Assembly (NCBI GenBank): GCA_001510575.1
Contig: LNGK01000005.1
Location: 972,466-1,036,465 of the forward strand
Direction: 5' to 3'
Origin: Knoxdaviesia capensis
Taxonomy: Eukaryota; Ascomycota; Sordariomycetes; Microascales; Gondwanamycetaceae
DNA length: 64,000 nt
The translations under genes and the position numbers were made by a program. Each line of letters starts with the position of its first letter. The first letter of the stretch is position 1. Shown piece after piece: positions 46,459 through 58,800 of the stretch. The notes beneath the pieces are model-generated. The model was not told the origin of the DNA, ran no database searches, and saw nothing but the letters and a program-made list of their open reading frames with translations.

Positions 46459-47347
46459 TCAACTCGCCGCCATCTCGCCCTCCACCACCCGCCCCTCCGC
46501 CGCAACCTCGCCGACCACGGCCTCCAACAACGCATTCGCCCCGTCCACATCCGCAATGGCAGCCTCCAGCGTCGCCAGCAGCGCGGCGAGTTCCCGGCGC
46601 TGCGCGGCCACCTCGGCGAACAGCCGCTCGTTCGCCGCCTGCGAGTTCTGCAGCCGCGCGTTCAGCTGCGAGCGCTGCGAGGCCAGCGGGCGCGCGAGGT
46701 GGGCGTTGATTATCGCGTCGGGGGGGAGTAGGTGTGGGCTGTGGTCATAGAAAGCCGTTAGTCTATGCATCGCGGTCACGTCCAGTGCTACAGAACAAAA
46801 GTGTAGGGGAGATATTCAAGGGGGGAGAAACCTACGGAGTCGGCGCCTCGGCGCCCTCCGGAGCCGCAATGCGCCGCCGCGCAGCCTCGCTAACCAGGCC
46901 CTCGAGCTCATTAAGCCGGGGCACGACCGCGCGGCTCGCGAGAATGCGCGCAAACTCGGTGCGGCAGCGCTCGTCCAGCCGCTCGACCAGCGTGCGCTGC
47001 ACGTCGCGCAGCAGCGCCGGCGCGTGCGCGGCAATCGTCGGGTAGCACGCCGCCAGGTTGGCCCAGCTGAGCTTCGCGAGCGTGCGGGTGAGCGTGGCCG
47101 AGAAGACCTCCTGCAGGCGCGTTGCGCGCGGGCCGGGGGTCACGGCGGCGGGCGGCTGCGGGGTGGGGGGCGAGTCGGGGGCCGCGTCGGGCATGTCGGC
47201 GTCGTCCGATGCGGCGGCGGGCGCGGGGGCGGCTGCCGGCGGGGCGTCGGCCGCTGTGTCCATTGCCGTCGTCGGGGCGGGATTCGCGGCTGCTGGCGCG
47301 GGGGCCGGGTCGGGCGGCGGCGCCGAGCGCTGGCGGTCGGATGCCAT
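46459..47347 (-). CDS. nnf1: Nnf1, subunit of the Mis12/MIND kinetochore complex
   Basis: The proposed CDS is complement(join(46459..46738, 46836..47347)), 263 aa. The 97-nt intron has donor GTAGGT, branch GACTAAC and acceptor CCACAG, and the phases fit. After an Ala/Pro-rich disordered N-terminus (about 1-75) comes the Nnf1 pattern: RATRLQEVFSATLTRTLAKL, then ACYPTIAAHAPALLRDVQ, EFARILASRAVVPRLNELEGLVSEA and a C-terminal coiled coil (RSQLNARLQNSQAANERL, RRELAALLATLEAA). Nnf1 pairs with Mis12/Mtw1 in the four-protein complex that links inner kinetochore CENP-C to the Ndc80 complex. The N-terminal extension makes it longer than the yeast protein. The start at 47347 has a good context (ACGATGGCA on the coding strand). 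It is divergent from the DUF1640 gene with 480 bp between start codons. Confidence 0.85.
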
Positions 47348-47827
47348 CGTGAGGTTCAGTTCGCCCGCGTCGCCGTCATCAAAGATCTTGTGTCGCGTGT
47401 GTAGTTGGGTTGTTGCGCCGTAAAAGAGTCCCGGTTCGTGCAATTCGGTCTTCGGGGTGTTGTGAGGTGTCGTCGAGACGGGGATTCTTGGCGGGAAGAG
47501 TGGGATGAAATTAGCGACACACAACGCGTGAAGGCGCGTCTACCAAAAAAAAAAGAAACACTTATCATCCTCCCCCAGCCTGCCTATCGCCACGTGACAC
47601 CGACACTTGCCATCAGCTGTCACCGCTCGACATTCGTTCGGTTCTTCTTCTTTCTCCCTTGTCTCATCTTCAACTTCACATCTGACATTTATTTCCCGCC
47701 ATTCTTTTCTTTCGCTCCCTCTCTTTTGTCGCATTTCCCGCCATACTCTCATTTATCTCTATCTCTTTTCGTACCCCTTCTCCCTCAGCCCAGATGCTCG
47801 CTACTCTCAACTTATAGTCCGTCCTCC
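47348..47827. promoter_or_regulatory. Compact divergent promoter, nnf1 / DUF1640 gene
   Basis: 480 bp separate the two start codons. 47620-47815 is pyrimidine-rich on the plus strand, the likely leader of the DUF1640 gene. The frame upstream of 47828 is open back to 47405 but starts inside the presumed shared promoter, so it is not taken as coding. Confidence 0.5.
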
Positions 47828-49267
47828 ATGCTCCCCATCCGCCTCCAAGCCGTGCGGCTCGCGCCGCCGACCTCGGCAGCCGCGGCCGCAGTCGCCGCGC
47901 CACATATCCCGCCGTCCGCCAGCCGCTGTTGCCCGGCCGCAAGCTACGCTGCGCACCCGCTCCCCGCACCGTCGTCTTCGGCGCACGCCCGGTCGGCAGA
48001 TCGCCGCCGCTACTACCACCGCCCGCGGCCGGTGCCCGCTCACGCAGCAGCCCCCCCGGCTCCCGCGGCGCCCCGGCCGACGACTCCCGCCGCGCGTCGC
48101 CACCAGTCGATATACACCCGCCGCCACGGAAAGGCCGTCCAGCCGCTGCCCGGCACCCCCGCCGAACTGCCCTCGCCACCCGGGTCCCCGACCCCTTCCC
48201 CCACCGCCGCTGCGGCGCCCGGCGCGACCGCGGCCGCTCCCCCCGCCTCGGCATCATCACCAGCGCCGTCCTCCCAGACCCCTCCTCCTCCAACCGCTAC
48301 CGTCGACGCTGCAACTCTCCCGCAGGCAGACACCATTGCCACCACAGCCTCCGCAGTTGAAGAGCATCCACTCCCGCCGTCGGTGCAGGGCACCCTCCTC
48401 GACCCCGCCACCACCGACTCGCCTGAGGTGCCCCCCGGCCCGCAGAAACCCGGGCCCGACGCGGTGCTCCTGATGGGCCCGCCGCAGAACCCGCCCCCGC
48501 CAGGCCCCGAACCCACGACCGACAGCACCGCCACCGCCGGTGAAGCCCCCTTAGCCACCGCCCCCAAGCTCCCGAGCCTCACACGCACGTCGTACGTGCA
48601 CCACTTCGACAGCTACTCACTCGTCAAGCAGCTCGAGGCACAGGGCTACACGCAGGCGCAGGCGATCACGCTGATGAAGGGCGTGCGCACGCTCCTCGCG
48701 CAGAACCTCGACGTGGCGCAGGCCAGCCTGATCAGCAAGAGCGACGTCGACAACGAGACGTACCTGTTCCGCGCGGCGTCGTCCGAGCTCAGCAACGAGC
48801 TGCGCAACACTCGCCGCACCGCCGACGAGCAGATGCGCCACCAGCGCATCCAGCTGCAGTACGAGATCGACAACCTGCAGCAGCTGCTCACCCAGGAGCT
48901 GCTCAGCCTCAACGACTCGGTGCGCGGCATGTTCAACGACCACCGCATCGCCCTGCGCGAGGAGCAGAAAACCGCCGAGAGCCGCATCCAGCAGCTCAAC
49001 TACAAGATCAGCATCATGCTCACCAGCGACGCCAAGTCTGAGATCGAGTCTATCCGCTGGGTCCTCATCCGCCGCGCCGTCATCGGCCTCTTCTTCGTCG
49101 CCGTGCTCGGCATCTCCACCCTGCGCTATGCCTCGCTCGTCAACCAGCAACGCAAAGCCTCCAAGAAGAAGCCCGGCCCGCCGCCGCCATCGGCCCCCGC
49201 GCTTTCTCCTGCGCCGGCCGCCGACCCGACTATCATCTCGCCGATGCCAACCGGCGGAGTTATCTAG
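47828..49267 (+). CDS. Mitochondrial DUF1640/CCDC90 (MCUR1-like) protein
   Basis: The gene has one exon and encodes 479 aa from the ATG at 47828. The N-terminus (about 1-105) is rich in Ala, Arg and Pro without acidic residues, consistent with a mitochondrial presequence ending near RRHQSIYTRRHG. A long Pro/Ala/Thr-rich linker follows (about 105-248). The DUF1640 domain begins at about 252 (TRTSYVHHFDSYSLVKQLEA), continues with GYTQAQAITLMKGVRTLL, and runs into a coiled coil (about 315-400). One membrane segment lies at about 415-435 (RRAVIGLFFVAVLGIS). Animal relatives are MCUR1 and CCDC90B, and a yeast relative is Fmp32. Roles in calcium-uniporter regulation or respiratory-complex assembly are described for relatives; the function here is not known. 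Fungal members are sometimes misannotated as MOZ acetyltransferases, which this is not. Confidence 0.85.
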   Translation: MLPIRLQAVRLAPPTSAAAAAVAAPHIPPSASRCCPAASYAAHPLPAPSSSAHARSADRRRYYHRPRPVPAHAAAPPAPAAPRPTTPAARRHQSIYTRRHGKAVQPLPGTPAELPSPPGSPTPSPTAAAAPGATAAAPPASASSPAPSSQTPPPPTATVDAATLPQADTIATTASAVEEHPLPPSVQGTLLDPATTDSPEVPPGPQKPGPDAVLLMGPPQNPPPPGPEPTTDSTATAGEAPLATAPKLPSLTRTSYVHHFDSYSLVKQLEAQGYTQAQAITLMKGVRTLLAQNLDVAQASLISKSDVDNETYLFRAASSELSNELRNTRRTADEQMRHQRIQLQYEIDNLQQLLTQELLSLNDSVRGMFNDHRIALREEQKTAESRIQQLNYKISIMLTSDAKSEIESIRWVLIRRAVIGLFFVAVLGISTLRYASLVNQQRKASKKKPGPPPPSAPALSPAPAADPTIISPMPTGGVI

Positions 49268-50365
49268 AGCCATTTGTTTCTCTCCACATTACACAGATAC
49301 ACAGCAAACTTTCTTGAATATAGCCATATTAATAATGATACTCCTTCCCGAACGTGGAAACTACCGAAACATGTAAACATGTGGATAGCAAGTAGATCGA
49401 AAACATTTTCTGTCCTTCATCAGTCATGAAGCCCCAAAACCTAAGACTCCAGCGACTCCCAGTAAAAAAGCAAGATAAAATGAAATAGCCCCCAAACAAA
49501 ATCACAGAAAAAGGGAAACCACAGAAAAAAACAAATACTGCAGCCGAAGAAGAAAAAAAAGACCGAATCCGCATCCGCTTAGCCCGATATCAATCTGAGC
49601 CGGGGTAAAGAACTGAAGCAATAACCGGAAAATTCCCAGAAAAACAAAAACCCTGAATATCCCACCAAAATCCATCCTCAGCAATCGAATGCCAACCCAA
49701 TTCTTTGAAATGTTGCGTTCCCAAATCACGAAGTCCGCTGTCCGGGAACTTCAGGGTTCCGCCATTTCCCTGGTCGTAGTAAAAGTTTCGTGCATGTCGT
49801 GTAATAATAATATGTGCAGTATGCCTCAGCATGTGCAATCTGGTTTTTGTGCAGGGAAGCCGCGCGCTTGCTTGACCCAGTGGGATAAGCCAGTTCAGTC
49901 CCGCCAAATCGCCGCTTTTTGGTGTGATGATATCGCTGTAGAGTCCATCGCCTGTCGCGTCTATATCCTGCCTGACTCTTGAGTATGTGCTGTGCCTGGG
50001 AGGTTCCGTACCACGCAGCTTCTAGCCGGGAGCCCGCAGATTATTGCCCAGACAGGGCGAAAGAGAAAAAGAAAACTCCAATAGAAATCAGGCGGTGAAG
50101 CAAGAAGAAAATTTACAGGAATGCAAAGCAAGGGGGAAGATATAAGCAGTTTGAAAGGCAATGTCCACAGGAGAGACGAAGGTCGCTCCAGTAGACCGCT
50201 ACACTAGCCGCCGTTCGTTGGCAGCAAACAAGAATATGAATAAGAATGAGAACGAGAACGGGAACGGGAATCAGAAGAAATAAAAGAAAAAAATCATTGC
50301 CGGAACAAGTGAGAGGAGGAGGTTGGAAAGGACGTAAAACTGCGAAGAGCGCCGAGGATAGGAAC
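49268..50365. other. Convergent intergenic region, DUF1640 gene / puf3
   Basis: 49430-49690 and 50040-50345 are A-rich on the plus strand, fitting a long 3' UTR of puf3 on the minus strand. No gene is supported between. Confidence 0.45.
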
Positions 50366-53300
50366 CTAAAAGTCCTCAGACGTAACAATCTCCAGCGTAG
50401 TTTGGGGATCGGTCTTGTCACCGCCATCCGCAGAGTCGCTCATGGCGCGTTCGCTCATGCTTGGCGGATTGATGCTTTGGGGACTGTTGGGTTCCATGGT
50501 GAGAGTGGGAGTCGGTACAGTCGACGAAGTCGAGGAAGCGGCGTCCTCTGGAAGAGCCGGCATAACCGGAGTAGAAGGATGATTCTGGGTGGTGGTAATC
50601 ATGGTGCCATTGGCCTGCATAGGCTCCATGCTGTCCATTAACTTCTCGAGGGCTTGGAGCTGTTTCGAATTGTTCATTTGCTTAAGGCTAGCGAGCAGTG
50701 GTCTCATTGTCACGATGAATGCGTCCCGGTCGAGCCCAGTGAGATGGTTAAGGAGGGTTTCTATGACAGAAGAGTAGTGTGGTTAGTTGGCTAGTTTAAG
50801 CAAGGCGAAAGAAGAGAGCGTGTGTGACTTACGGATAACATAGTTTCCATATTGATCCTTCATCATCGCCCGAAGCGGTCCTGGGTCATATTCACCGCCG
50901 GGATGTCCAACCAGAAGCACCCCAAGAATGGCTCTGCGCCCCCGATCCGATGCTGACTGGATGCACTTCTCTACAACGTTGGACGCAAACTTGTGCTTGG
51001 ACCACTCCAGGAGATTTGCAGTAACCAGAGCAATGAATCGGCAACGGTCCTCCGGTTTTCCCTTGAGAATCACATGCTGGGCAACATAATTACCGTATTG
51101 GTCGGTAATGATAGTGGATGCCGAAGCGTGAAGCTCGGCGAGAAGATCCAGCTTGTCCTGTTTGGACCCGTGTTCTAGCATGCGTTGGACAACTCTGCAT
51201 GCATAAGTATGCTGGGCAAATTTGATGACGTTTCCACGTAAAGCGTCCATGATAAAATCAAGGTGCGTCCGAGGAACCTGCTCAATAACCTTTTGAACAA
51301 CATGATTGCCGTTCTGGTTTTTCATGATCCCCACGATATCAGATTTAAGCTCAGCAACGAGTTCAGCTTGCTGGTCTGCAAGGACATGCTCAAGAGCCTA
51401 AACGGTTGGGTTATTTGGTTAGTAGCAGAACCTTTTTTTGTGCGGTGAAATGCAAGAAGGGGGAGGGCTTGGGCTCTTTGTATTTACCTTCTGGACGACC
51501 CGGCAGGCATACGTCTGCACAGATAGATCCTGAACTTTGCCTTTCATGTGAGAAGCCAGGATTCTCTTCTGAACTTGGTTTCCATACTCGAAGAGTTTTT
51601 GAATGACGTAGTTTCCAAACACGTCCTTCATGAGCGGTGTCACATTGGGTTCAATCTCCGCAAAGATTTGGGCCTTGTCGTCGCTGTTTGCCGATTCGAG
51701 CTTCAGTTGAATGAACCTGGATCCATTTTGATCGCCGCAGAATTCAACGACATGGCCGTAAATCTCCTTGAGTTCAAACCTCCGACCCTGTTTCGAACTC
51801 AATTGGAACTCCTGCATAATCGGGCTAGCCACAGACGAGGAAACCGCAGAACGTCGCTGGGGTGCGCCAGCTGGTGCATGTGCCTGAACATAATTGTGGT
51901 GCTGGAAAGCAGGACCGACATTTTGAAAGCCCGCATGCAAAACGGCCTGATAGTTCGAGTCATTTTGGGTGCGGGGGGTGGGATAAGGGTTGTAGGCGGT
52001 TGGAGGGGGCGGGAGTTGTGAATGGACGGCCGGACCAGAATGGCTTGGCTGGTTGTAGCCAGCAGGGTATGTCGACGCCGGAAGATTGTGGTTGCCAACA
52101 ATGAGGTGATCCATTTGAGACCGATCATAATGAGGAATCATGGGCAGATTCCATCCATTCGCCAGCGCTTCGTGGGGCGATCTAGGCGATTGACGCATTG
52201 AAGCAGTGTTGATTCCAGGAAGTCTCACAGATTCGGAATTGGTAGCCTCTTCGGGCTGCACGCTCGAATACTCCGAGGAGTTGGCCGGATAGCCGTACTG
52301 ATCCTGTAGCAAGCTGTTGGTCTGTTGGCGCAGTGGGGTTGCACTGCCTGACCAAGGAGTGAAAGCCGGACGGTTTTGATAGGGCTCAAAGGACGCCGAG
52401 CCAGGGTTCAGGGAACGGCCATACGGCCGGTCGGAGAGGGTCACGCCTCTGAGCTGAGAAGCCAGGTTATTGTAATCTGAGTTCGAGATGGTAGCGTCAA
52501 AAGAGGAGCCTGCTCGGGTGTGCTGCAGAGTTGATGGTCTGCGCGAATGGCTGGCCGAGCTGCTGGAGGAAAGCGAGTATGTATGCCCCGAAGCCAAGCC
52601 GAGTCCTGGAAAGCCAGAGGACTGGTCTTCTTGGCGAGAGAGACTGTTTTGGGGCAACGAAGAGCCGATGGCAAAGTCGGTGGTACGGGATCGGAGAGCC
52701 AGAGGTGGGCGGGCCGAGGCGGAGTCGAATGTCTGCGAAGGCCGAGAAACATCGACGTGAGCGTCGGGAATTCGGGGACGGGAGGTCATCGACTGATTTG
52801 AGTATTGTGCGGTATCTCGGAAGACACGCAGGTCCAAAGCCTGAGTCGGAGAGGTGGTGGTGGTGGTGGTGGAGGGGCGCGAAGTCTCAGGGTTCGGGGG
52901 CCACACGGCGGCGCGAGAAGCCCAGCGTCTGCCATCTTGGTTCGCGGCGGGAGCAAACGCAGTATTCGATGAAGTGGAATAAGCTTTGTCCTGGCGGTGG
53001 TTTCCAGAGCCATGGCCCGGTCCGTATGTATCAGAGAATGAATCCCGGCCTCCTTGTTCGGGCAGACCACTCGAAGTCGCATCGGTCGGCCCGTTGGTCC
53101 ATATATCCTGAAGGCTGGCACGTTGAAAGCCAGCCATGGTGTTGTTTGTGTTTGGGTACTGGGTGTTCCGATCTTGGGCGACGGGGTGGAAGAGAAAATG
53201 GTTCGACAAGTCCTAGTTGGGAGATGGAATGTGGATCGTGCAATTAGTCGAGCTAGAAGGTTTTCTCGCGTGATTTTGGGCTTGAAGAAGGGCACGAGGC

Positions 53301-53790
53301 TAGGGAAACGCAAGGGTAGAGATACAAGATATATGAAAAAACTACTGTAAAATGAATGATGAGAAAAAAAAAGGAGAGAGAGAAGGAGAGAGAATGCTTA
53401 GAATCAAATGATATTCTCCAAGTTGATAGAGAATTTTGAACAAAATGTTATAACTCGCTTTCTTTGAAGCAGGCAGCAGCAAGACGATAGAAAAACAAAA
53501 ATCGGAGAGGTGATAGAATTTTGGGAAAGGAAAAAATGGAAGAGGACCAAAAGAACTTGGGTTGCATACAAATGGAGGGGCAGGGAAGTAAGGAGGGAAA
53601 AAACAGTTCGGGAAAGCCAAGTCCACAATAGTGAAGTGCCAGGGTCCACCTTGCTCTCAGGAATGACGAAAAAGAAAGTATTTTTTTGGAAGAAAAAAAA
53701 GGCACGGTGATACATGCACGCACACACACACACACAGCATCGATATGCCAGAGCAGAGGATCAAAAAAATAAAGGAAAACTTACATCCAT
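50366..53790 (-). CDS. puf3: Puf3, Pumilio-family RNA-binding protein
   Basis: The proposed CDS is complement(join(50366..50760, 50833..51397, 51488..53212, 53785..53790)), 896 aa. The two 3' introns are certain: 90 nt with donor GTAAAT and acceptor TTTAG, and 72 nt with donor GTAAGT, branch CTAAC and acceptor CATAG. The first exon (only ATG GAT, donor GTAAGT, 572-nt intron, acceptor CAACTAG with a CTAAT branch) is my proposal; it joins in frame. If it is wrong, the start is the strong-context ATG at 53137, giving 869 aa. The C-terminal half holds eight Pumilio repeats with base-contact segments in order SRFIQ, NYVIQ, CRVVQ, NHVVQ, CRVVQ, NYVAQ, SNVVE, NYVIQ. These are the residues known to read UGUANAUA, so mRNA targets of that type, often for mitochondrial proteins in fungi, are expected. 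The N-terminal half is Ser/Gln/Asn-rich and disordered. An extended Met/Thr/Pro tail follows repeat 8. Confidence 0.92.
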
Positions 53791-55850
53791 GATGATATTT
53801 TGTCCTGAAATATCAACTGCAATGAATTAGGTTGTTGAATATATGGAAAAGAGACCGAAGCGAAGTAGTCGGTGGCAATAAAATCGAGATTTGCAGGCCG
53901 AGATGTCGGTTAGAAAGAAGAGAAAGAACTGCCGTTCAAGGGTTACTCGTCGGTCGTGTGTGAACTATTTTTTCTCCCTCTCTTCAGAGAAAAAAAAAGC
54001 CAGCACTAGAAAATAAGCTTTAGAATTTTCCTCTACTTGGAGAGTTTAAAAGGCAATAGCAGTGGTGCAATGGTGCAGAAATGCAGTATGGCAAGGATTA
54101 TGTTCTAGGCTCTTTCAGGGATTGGTGGGGGGGACCACGGGCAGGGGAATTTTGACGGGCTGACTGCAGGGTAGACAAGCCGTCTGGAAGAGAACTGGTC
54201 GTAAACAGAGTGCCACCAAGAGCGATACAGTCCCGGACCCGTAACTGGATGTTCCCTGTATGCTTTGCTGGGGTTACTCGTGTTCTGGAATCGGGCGAAA
54301 AAAAGAGAGGCCGAGCAACAGTGTTTGAGGAGGAGCAAACAGGAGAAGGCACTAGAAGGGAAGGGAAATAGAAGAAGAAAAGAGAAAAAGAAGAGGAGGA
54401 ATAGGGAGAACAACGAGGGGAGAAATTGGAAGGGGGGAAAGGAGAAGCACAAGCACAGCACTCGGCGGAAAGCCACTGTGGAGAAGAGGGAGGCGATATC
54501 ACGGATATCGGCCCCGAGCAATATACAACACAAATAGCGACGCCGTCAAATGTTGGCGGGAGACGACGATGGGGGAAAAGGGAAAGAAAACTATCGATAG
54601 GGTAAGTTGGGAGAGAAGCAGAATATCAGATGTAACTTAGGCGAAAGTTAAAATATGCGATTATGTGGGCAGGAAAGAAACAAGCGAAGGAAAAGGTTTC
54701 AGTGTCGAGAGTGGGTTAGGGCTGACAAAATAGCCCAGTCGATTTTAGGGTTAGCTTTTCCGTTGCTGAACAAAGGAAGTCAGCAGGATTTAGCTGGCTC
54801 CAATCTGTGCTTAGAGGAATGCTATAAATGTCAGCGTACATTCAGTAGAGGATATTTTCAGCATGCGTGAGCGTAGACAGAAGAGCTGAGAAGCCCCAAG
54901 AATGTCAGGTGGAACGAGGACCAATAAGGAAACAACGGCGCATGAAATCGCCATACGGAAGAGAGAGAACCACGGAAAGAGATGGCATGGTACAGAGAAA
55001 AACAGGGAGAGGTAGGGAGGTGTAGCTATCACCGGCTCACAAGTACAGGAGAATATGTAAATGGCACGGATGCATGTACAACAGATGGAAGATCAGAGGT
55101 TTGCATGTAGATAGATGGGGAAAAGAGAACTCACCGGGTGGAGATCTCCAATATCCAGAAGAACACAGGAATATAATTCAGGATATATGGAAATCTGGCA
55201 GGACTGGGATAAGTTGTCTTGGGTATGTATTGTGGTTGTGGAGAATCGAACTGGGGAGGAAGAAAAGACAAAGTCGAAATAGACGGGGAGATCTCCCAAT
55301 TTGAATAGGCCAATTTTTTTCATGAAGCACCTCATATGAACATTAAGAAGAAATGCGAGTCAGTTCGCCAGAAGATATGAATGGGAAAAATGAGGGGAAA
55401 CAAAAGCAATCTGACTAGCCAGATTGATGTTGAATGCACAAGCAGACGAACGAAAGAAGAGCCAGGAAAGTCAAAGAATCTCCAGTCGCCGAGTCAGTTC
55501 AGATGGACGGCAACGAAAAGAAAAAGATACGAAAAAATGTAGACGGCTTCAGATATGACATGTATAGAAAAAGGCGGGTTGAATTATTAACAGGAAATGT
55601 AAGTACTGAACCCTGGATATAGAAGATAGAAAAGGGGATATGTGGAAATGGAGGGGACGAGAGAGATATAGAGACAGGTGAGGCAAGCGGAAATGGGAGA
55701 TTAAGCAGAGAAGAAAAGGTGAGGTGAAGAGAAGACAGAATAAGAAAAAAGATCAGTCTTGATAAGAGAAGAAGATCTAAAGAAGCGGAAAAAAGAGGGA
55801 GAATGAGAATGGGAGAATGGGAGAATTAGAAACCCGAAAGCTTAAGCCAG
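53791..55850 (-). other. Long purine-rich (plus strand) leader region upstream of puf3
   Basis: About 2 kb is strongly A/G-rich on the plus strand, so pyrimidine-rich on the sense strand of puf3. It probably contains the puf3 promoter and a long 5' leader. TTAGGG motifs occur at 54715-54720 and 54746-54751. No coding sequence is recognised. Confidence 0.4.
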
Positions 55851-58800
55851 ACGAGAAGAGAAGAAAGGCAAACAAGAAACGCACGCACGCACGCACGCAT
55901 ATACAGACACAGTGCACAAGCCAAATACAGCTTCGAGCAAACACAGGTAGCAAATAAGCCAAAGACGAAAGCCCAAGAATTTATATACCATACGCGAATC
56001 ACCGAAAGAACAGTGCTGTCTCTCCCGAACCCTAAGGCCAGACAGACCCTCAAGTCGACCATGTTTGCCAGGCACATGACAGGCCACGATGTCCACAGGA
56101 AGGAACGAACGACAAGACGTCCACACCGGAACGCCTGCTGGTCGGTGCTTCCTTCCTTGCTGACCTTTCCCAAGGAGTCAGCCGGCGGCCAGAACATGAC
56201 ATTATCGGCCCATCCAACTGCTGGTCCTTCCCTGTTGTCTCTTGGTGCGTTTGAGAAAGCTCCGTGTGACCTCTCTCTCCGTGATAGAGTCGTCGTTCCT
56301 TCTGCAATTTATATTTATACGAGTCATGCTCCTTTTTTGCCGGTTTTCCCCATGAGTGCCGATGTCTCTTTTTTTCTTTCTTTTTTTTTCTTCTTTTCTC
56401 CTTGACTATGGATGGATATTCAACGCGTATCTTCCCTGCTGTGGGGGAAACAGCTTCTGCTCCCTTTTTCCACTCTTCCTGCAGGCTGAGGTTGCGGGGC
56501 TTCTTCGGCTAGCCTTATATTTCTCCGCTTGACAGATGGGTCCTGCTATGCCAGTAATTCAATGCTACCGTGAATCTTATCGGCGGTGGAAAAATGTAAA
56601 TGTTGCAACGAGGCAGAGCCCGCGCACGGCCGAAAAAAATGCAAGGCCACCAACGTCAATTAGGTCTGAAGGACGGACCCGCACAGCCAGTAGTCGGTCG
56701 GCCTTATCCATTCTTCCACCTCCTTCCTCTCCTCGCTCCACGGCTACCATTTCTTTTCTTTTAGCTTAATCTTTCTCGCTCCTCTCTTGTTCTCTCTTCG
56801 ACCATCCAGTCCAATCCTTATCCTCCAAAGACCTCCAGGCAACGGAATCTTCTCTATGGCAACGCGGCAAGTTACAGACACGGAGGACACATGTACGACG
56901 TTGGACTCATCTGGCCTGAGATGGGTTGCATGATTGAAGGATCCTTTTTGCTCACTTTTCAGGCCTTGCTGTTTGGTCCGCTGTTTCCTCCTTCTCTCTG
57001 TGGTGTGGTATAGCCTCCTCGGGTCCTTTGAGTCTATCTTCGGTCTGCGTCTTTCGCCTTCCTCCATCTTTCCAACACGCGAAGTTCCACACACACCCAA
57101 CCCAACCTCTTTGATGCCAATTGCCTGGTGCTCTCGAGAACTTTCATCCGGGAATCTCAGCATCGACTCATGACGCTCTTTCGTTGGCAGAAATCCGGAA
57201 AGCCTCCTCGGTCTCTTAAACAACAGTCCTGTACCTACCTCTCTTGGAATATCCCGTTGGCACCCAGCATGGCCAAGATACCAACCTCAAGGACTAAAAA
57301 CTGGACATGGATTAGGTGTCGAGGGAAAATTCCCCGACGAGGCTTGTCCTTTCTGCCGTTTTTCTGTGGTGGGGCGTCTTGTGCTGTCACCGTGGGACAA
57401 TCCTGGGCAGCAAGTGGCCCTTTGGTTTGTTTCATTTGACGGCTCGAAAACCTCACTTCTCGACACTTCCCCAAGCCATTCACCGTCCAACATTGGCACA
57501 CACGTACATCCTATCTATGCAATTCAGGGCAAAGAATGACCAGTGTTTGCTGTCATTTATTTAGGGTTTTTCTTGCCATCCGGAGCACCTCCCCCCACGG
57601 CTTGTTTGCGCCAACCATCATCCCTCCTTCATCGGTCCGGACCATCGTCAGGCCCGCCCCTCCAAATGCCGTGCTGCCGAGATCCAGTTTCATGTTGCAT
57701 TCTTTGGCCCTGTCGCTTTGTGTTTTTATCGACAACGGCCGTGCCATCGTAACGTGTCGATAAAGAAACCATACACGATATCCTATTTTTAACTCCATAA
57801 GGGGGCACCAGACTGTTCTGTCAGAACCGACGCTGATCCAGCGCTCTGCACATGGAAACACAACGACATCGACAGCAAATAATCCATCCACTCTTTTTCC
57901 CCAGTGTGGGAATTTTCATTTTTTTTCTATTTTTTTTTTTTTTTCGCCGAACCGCCGGCCCCTCCCAACCTGATTTCCCCGGCTCCAAACCCAGGCCGCG
58001 AAATGGGGGGGGGTGAGAGCACACATCCTTAGATGTGGCGCATCTACGGCCCGTTGCATACGTGTTTGTGTCCCTCTTCCGCCCGGCTTTCGAAACGAGA
58101 TACCACGTCGTTTCTATTTTCCTGTTGGCTGCGAGGGAGGCAAAATGTCGGTTGGGTAGCCACACGGCATAACCACTTAAACAGCACTCATCCTGAAAGC
58201 AGGGTGAAGTCTCTTTTCGTTCTCTCTCTCCACTTTTCATTCTGTGCTCGCTTGTCTCAATGTTTGTCGTTTGTGTAGCACAAGAGAGAAAAAAAAACCT
58301 TGCAGTCGGACCAGTGCCGTTGCCACAGCATGTTTGCTTTCACCTTTCGTTATTTTTTTTCCAGTCCCTGCCATCCATTCCTCCCCCTCCTGCTTCTCCT
58401 TGGTTCTTGACTCTTCTCTCCTCGCCTTCTCTCCGCCTCTTCGCTGGGCAAAATCCAGTCTCAGAGCCGACGTCAACGTGAGCAAACTTGTGCTGCTCTC
58501 GTCGTAAATGTCTTCCTCCCCGTCCAGCTTGCCCCCGGCTCCAAGGGTGGCGACTCCCTCCCTCCTATTCTCCAACGAAAGCTGCGGTGCGCTGGTGGTG
58601 AGATTGCCAGCGTATCTTCTCCACTCATAGCTGGGGAGACAGAGAATTACAAGAAACCGAAGGCAAAACTGTCAGAAAGGGGCAGCGGGCGCGGTGGTCC
58701 TATATTTATGCCTAAGGTTGTGCTGGACACCACCCACTACTAGCATTTCGAGGCTCGTTTCCACTACGAGATCTGCCCAACACTCCGAAATTCCCCTGAC

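Noticed and set aside
47405..47827. N-terminal extension of the DUF1640 ORF by 141 residues
   Set aside because: It would begin near the nnf1 start, cross the shared pyrimidine-rich promoter and precede the presequence-like N-terminus at 47828.
47607..48473. 288-aa Arg/Pro-rich plus-strand ORF overlapping the DUF1640 gene
   Set aside because: Alternative frame of GC-rich sequence; the main frame has the DUF1640 domain and membrane helix.
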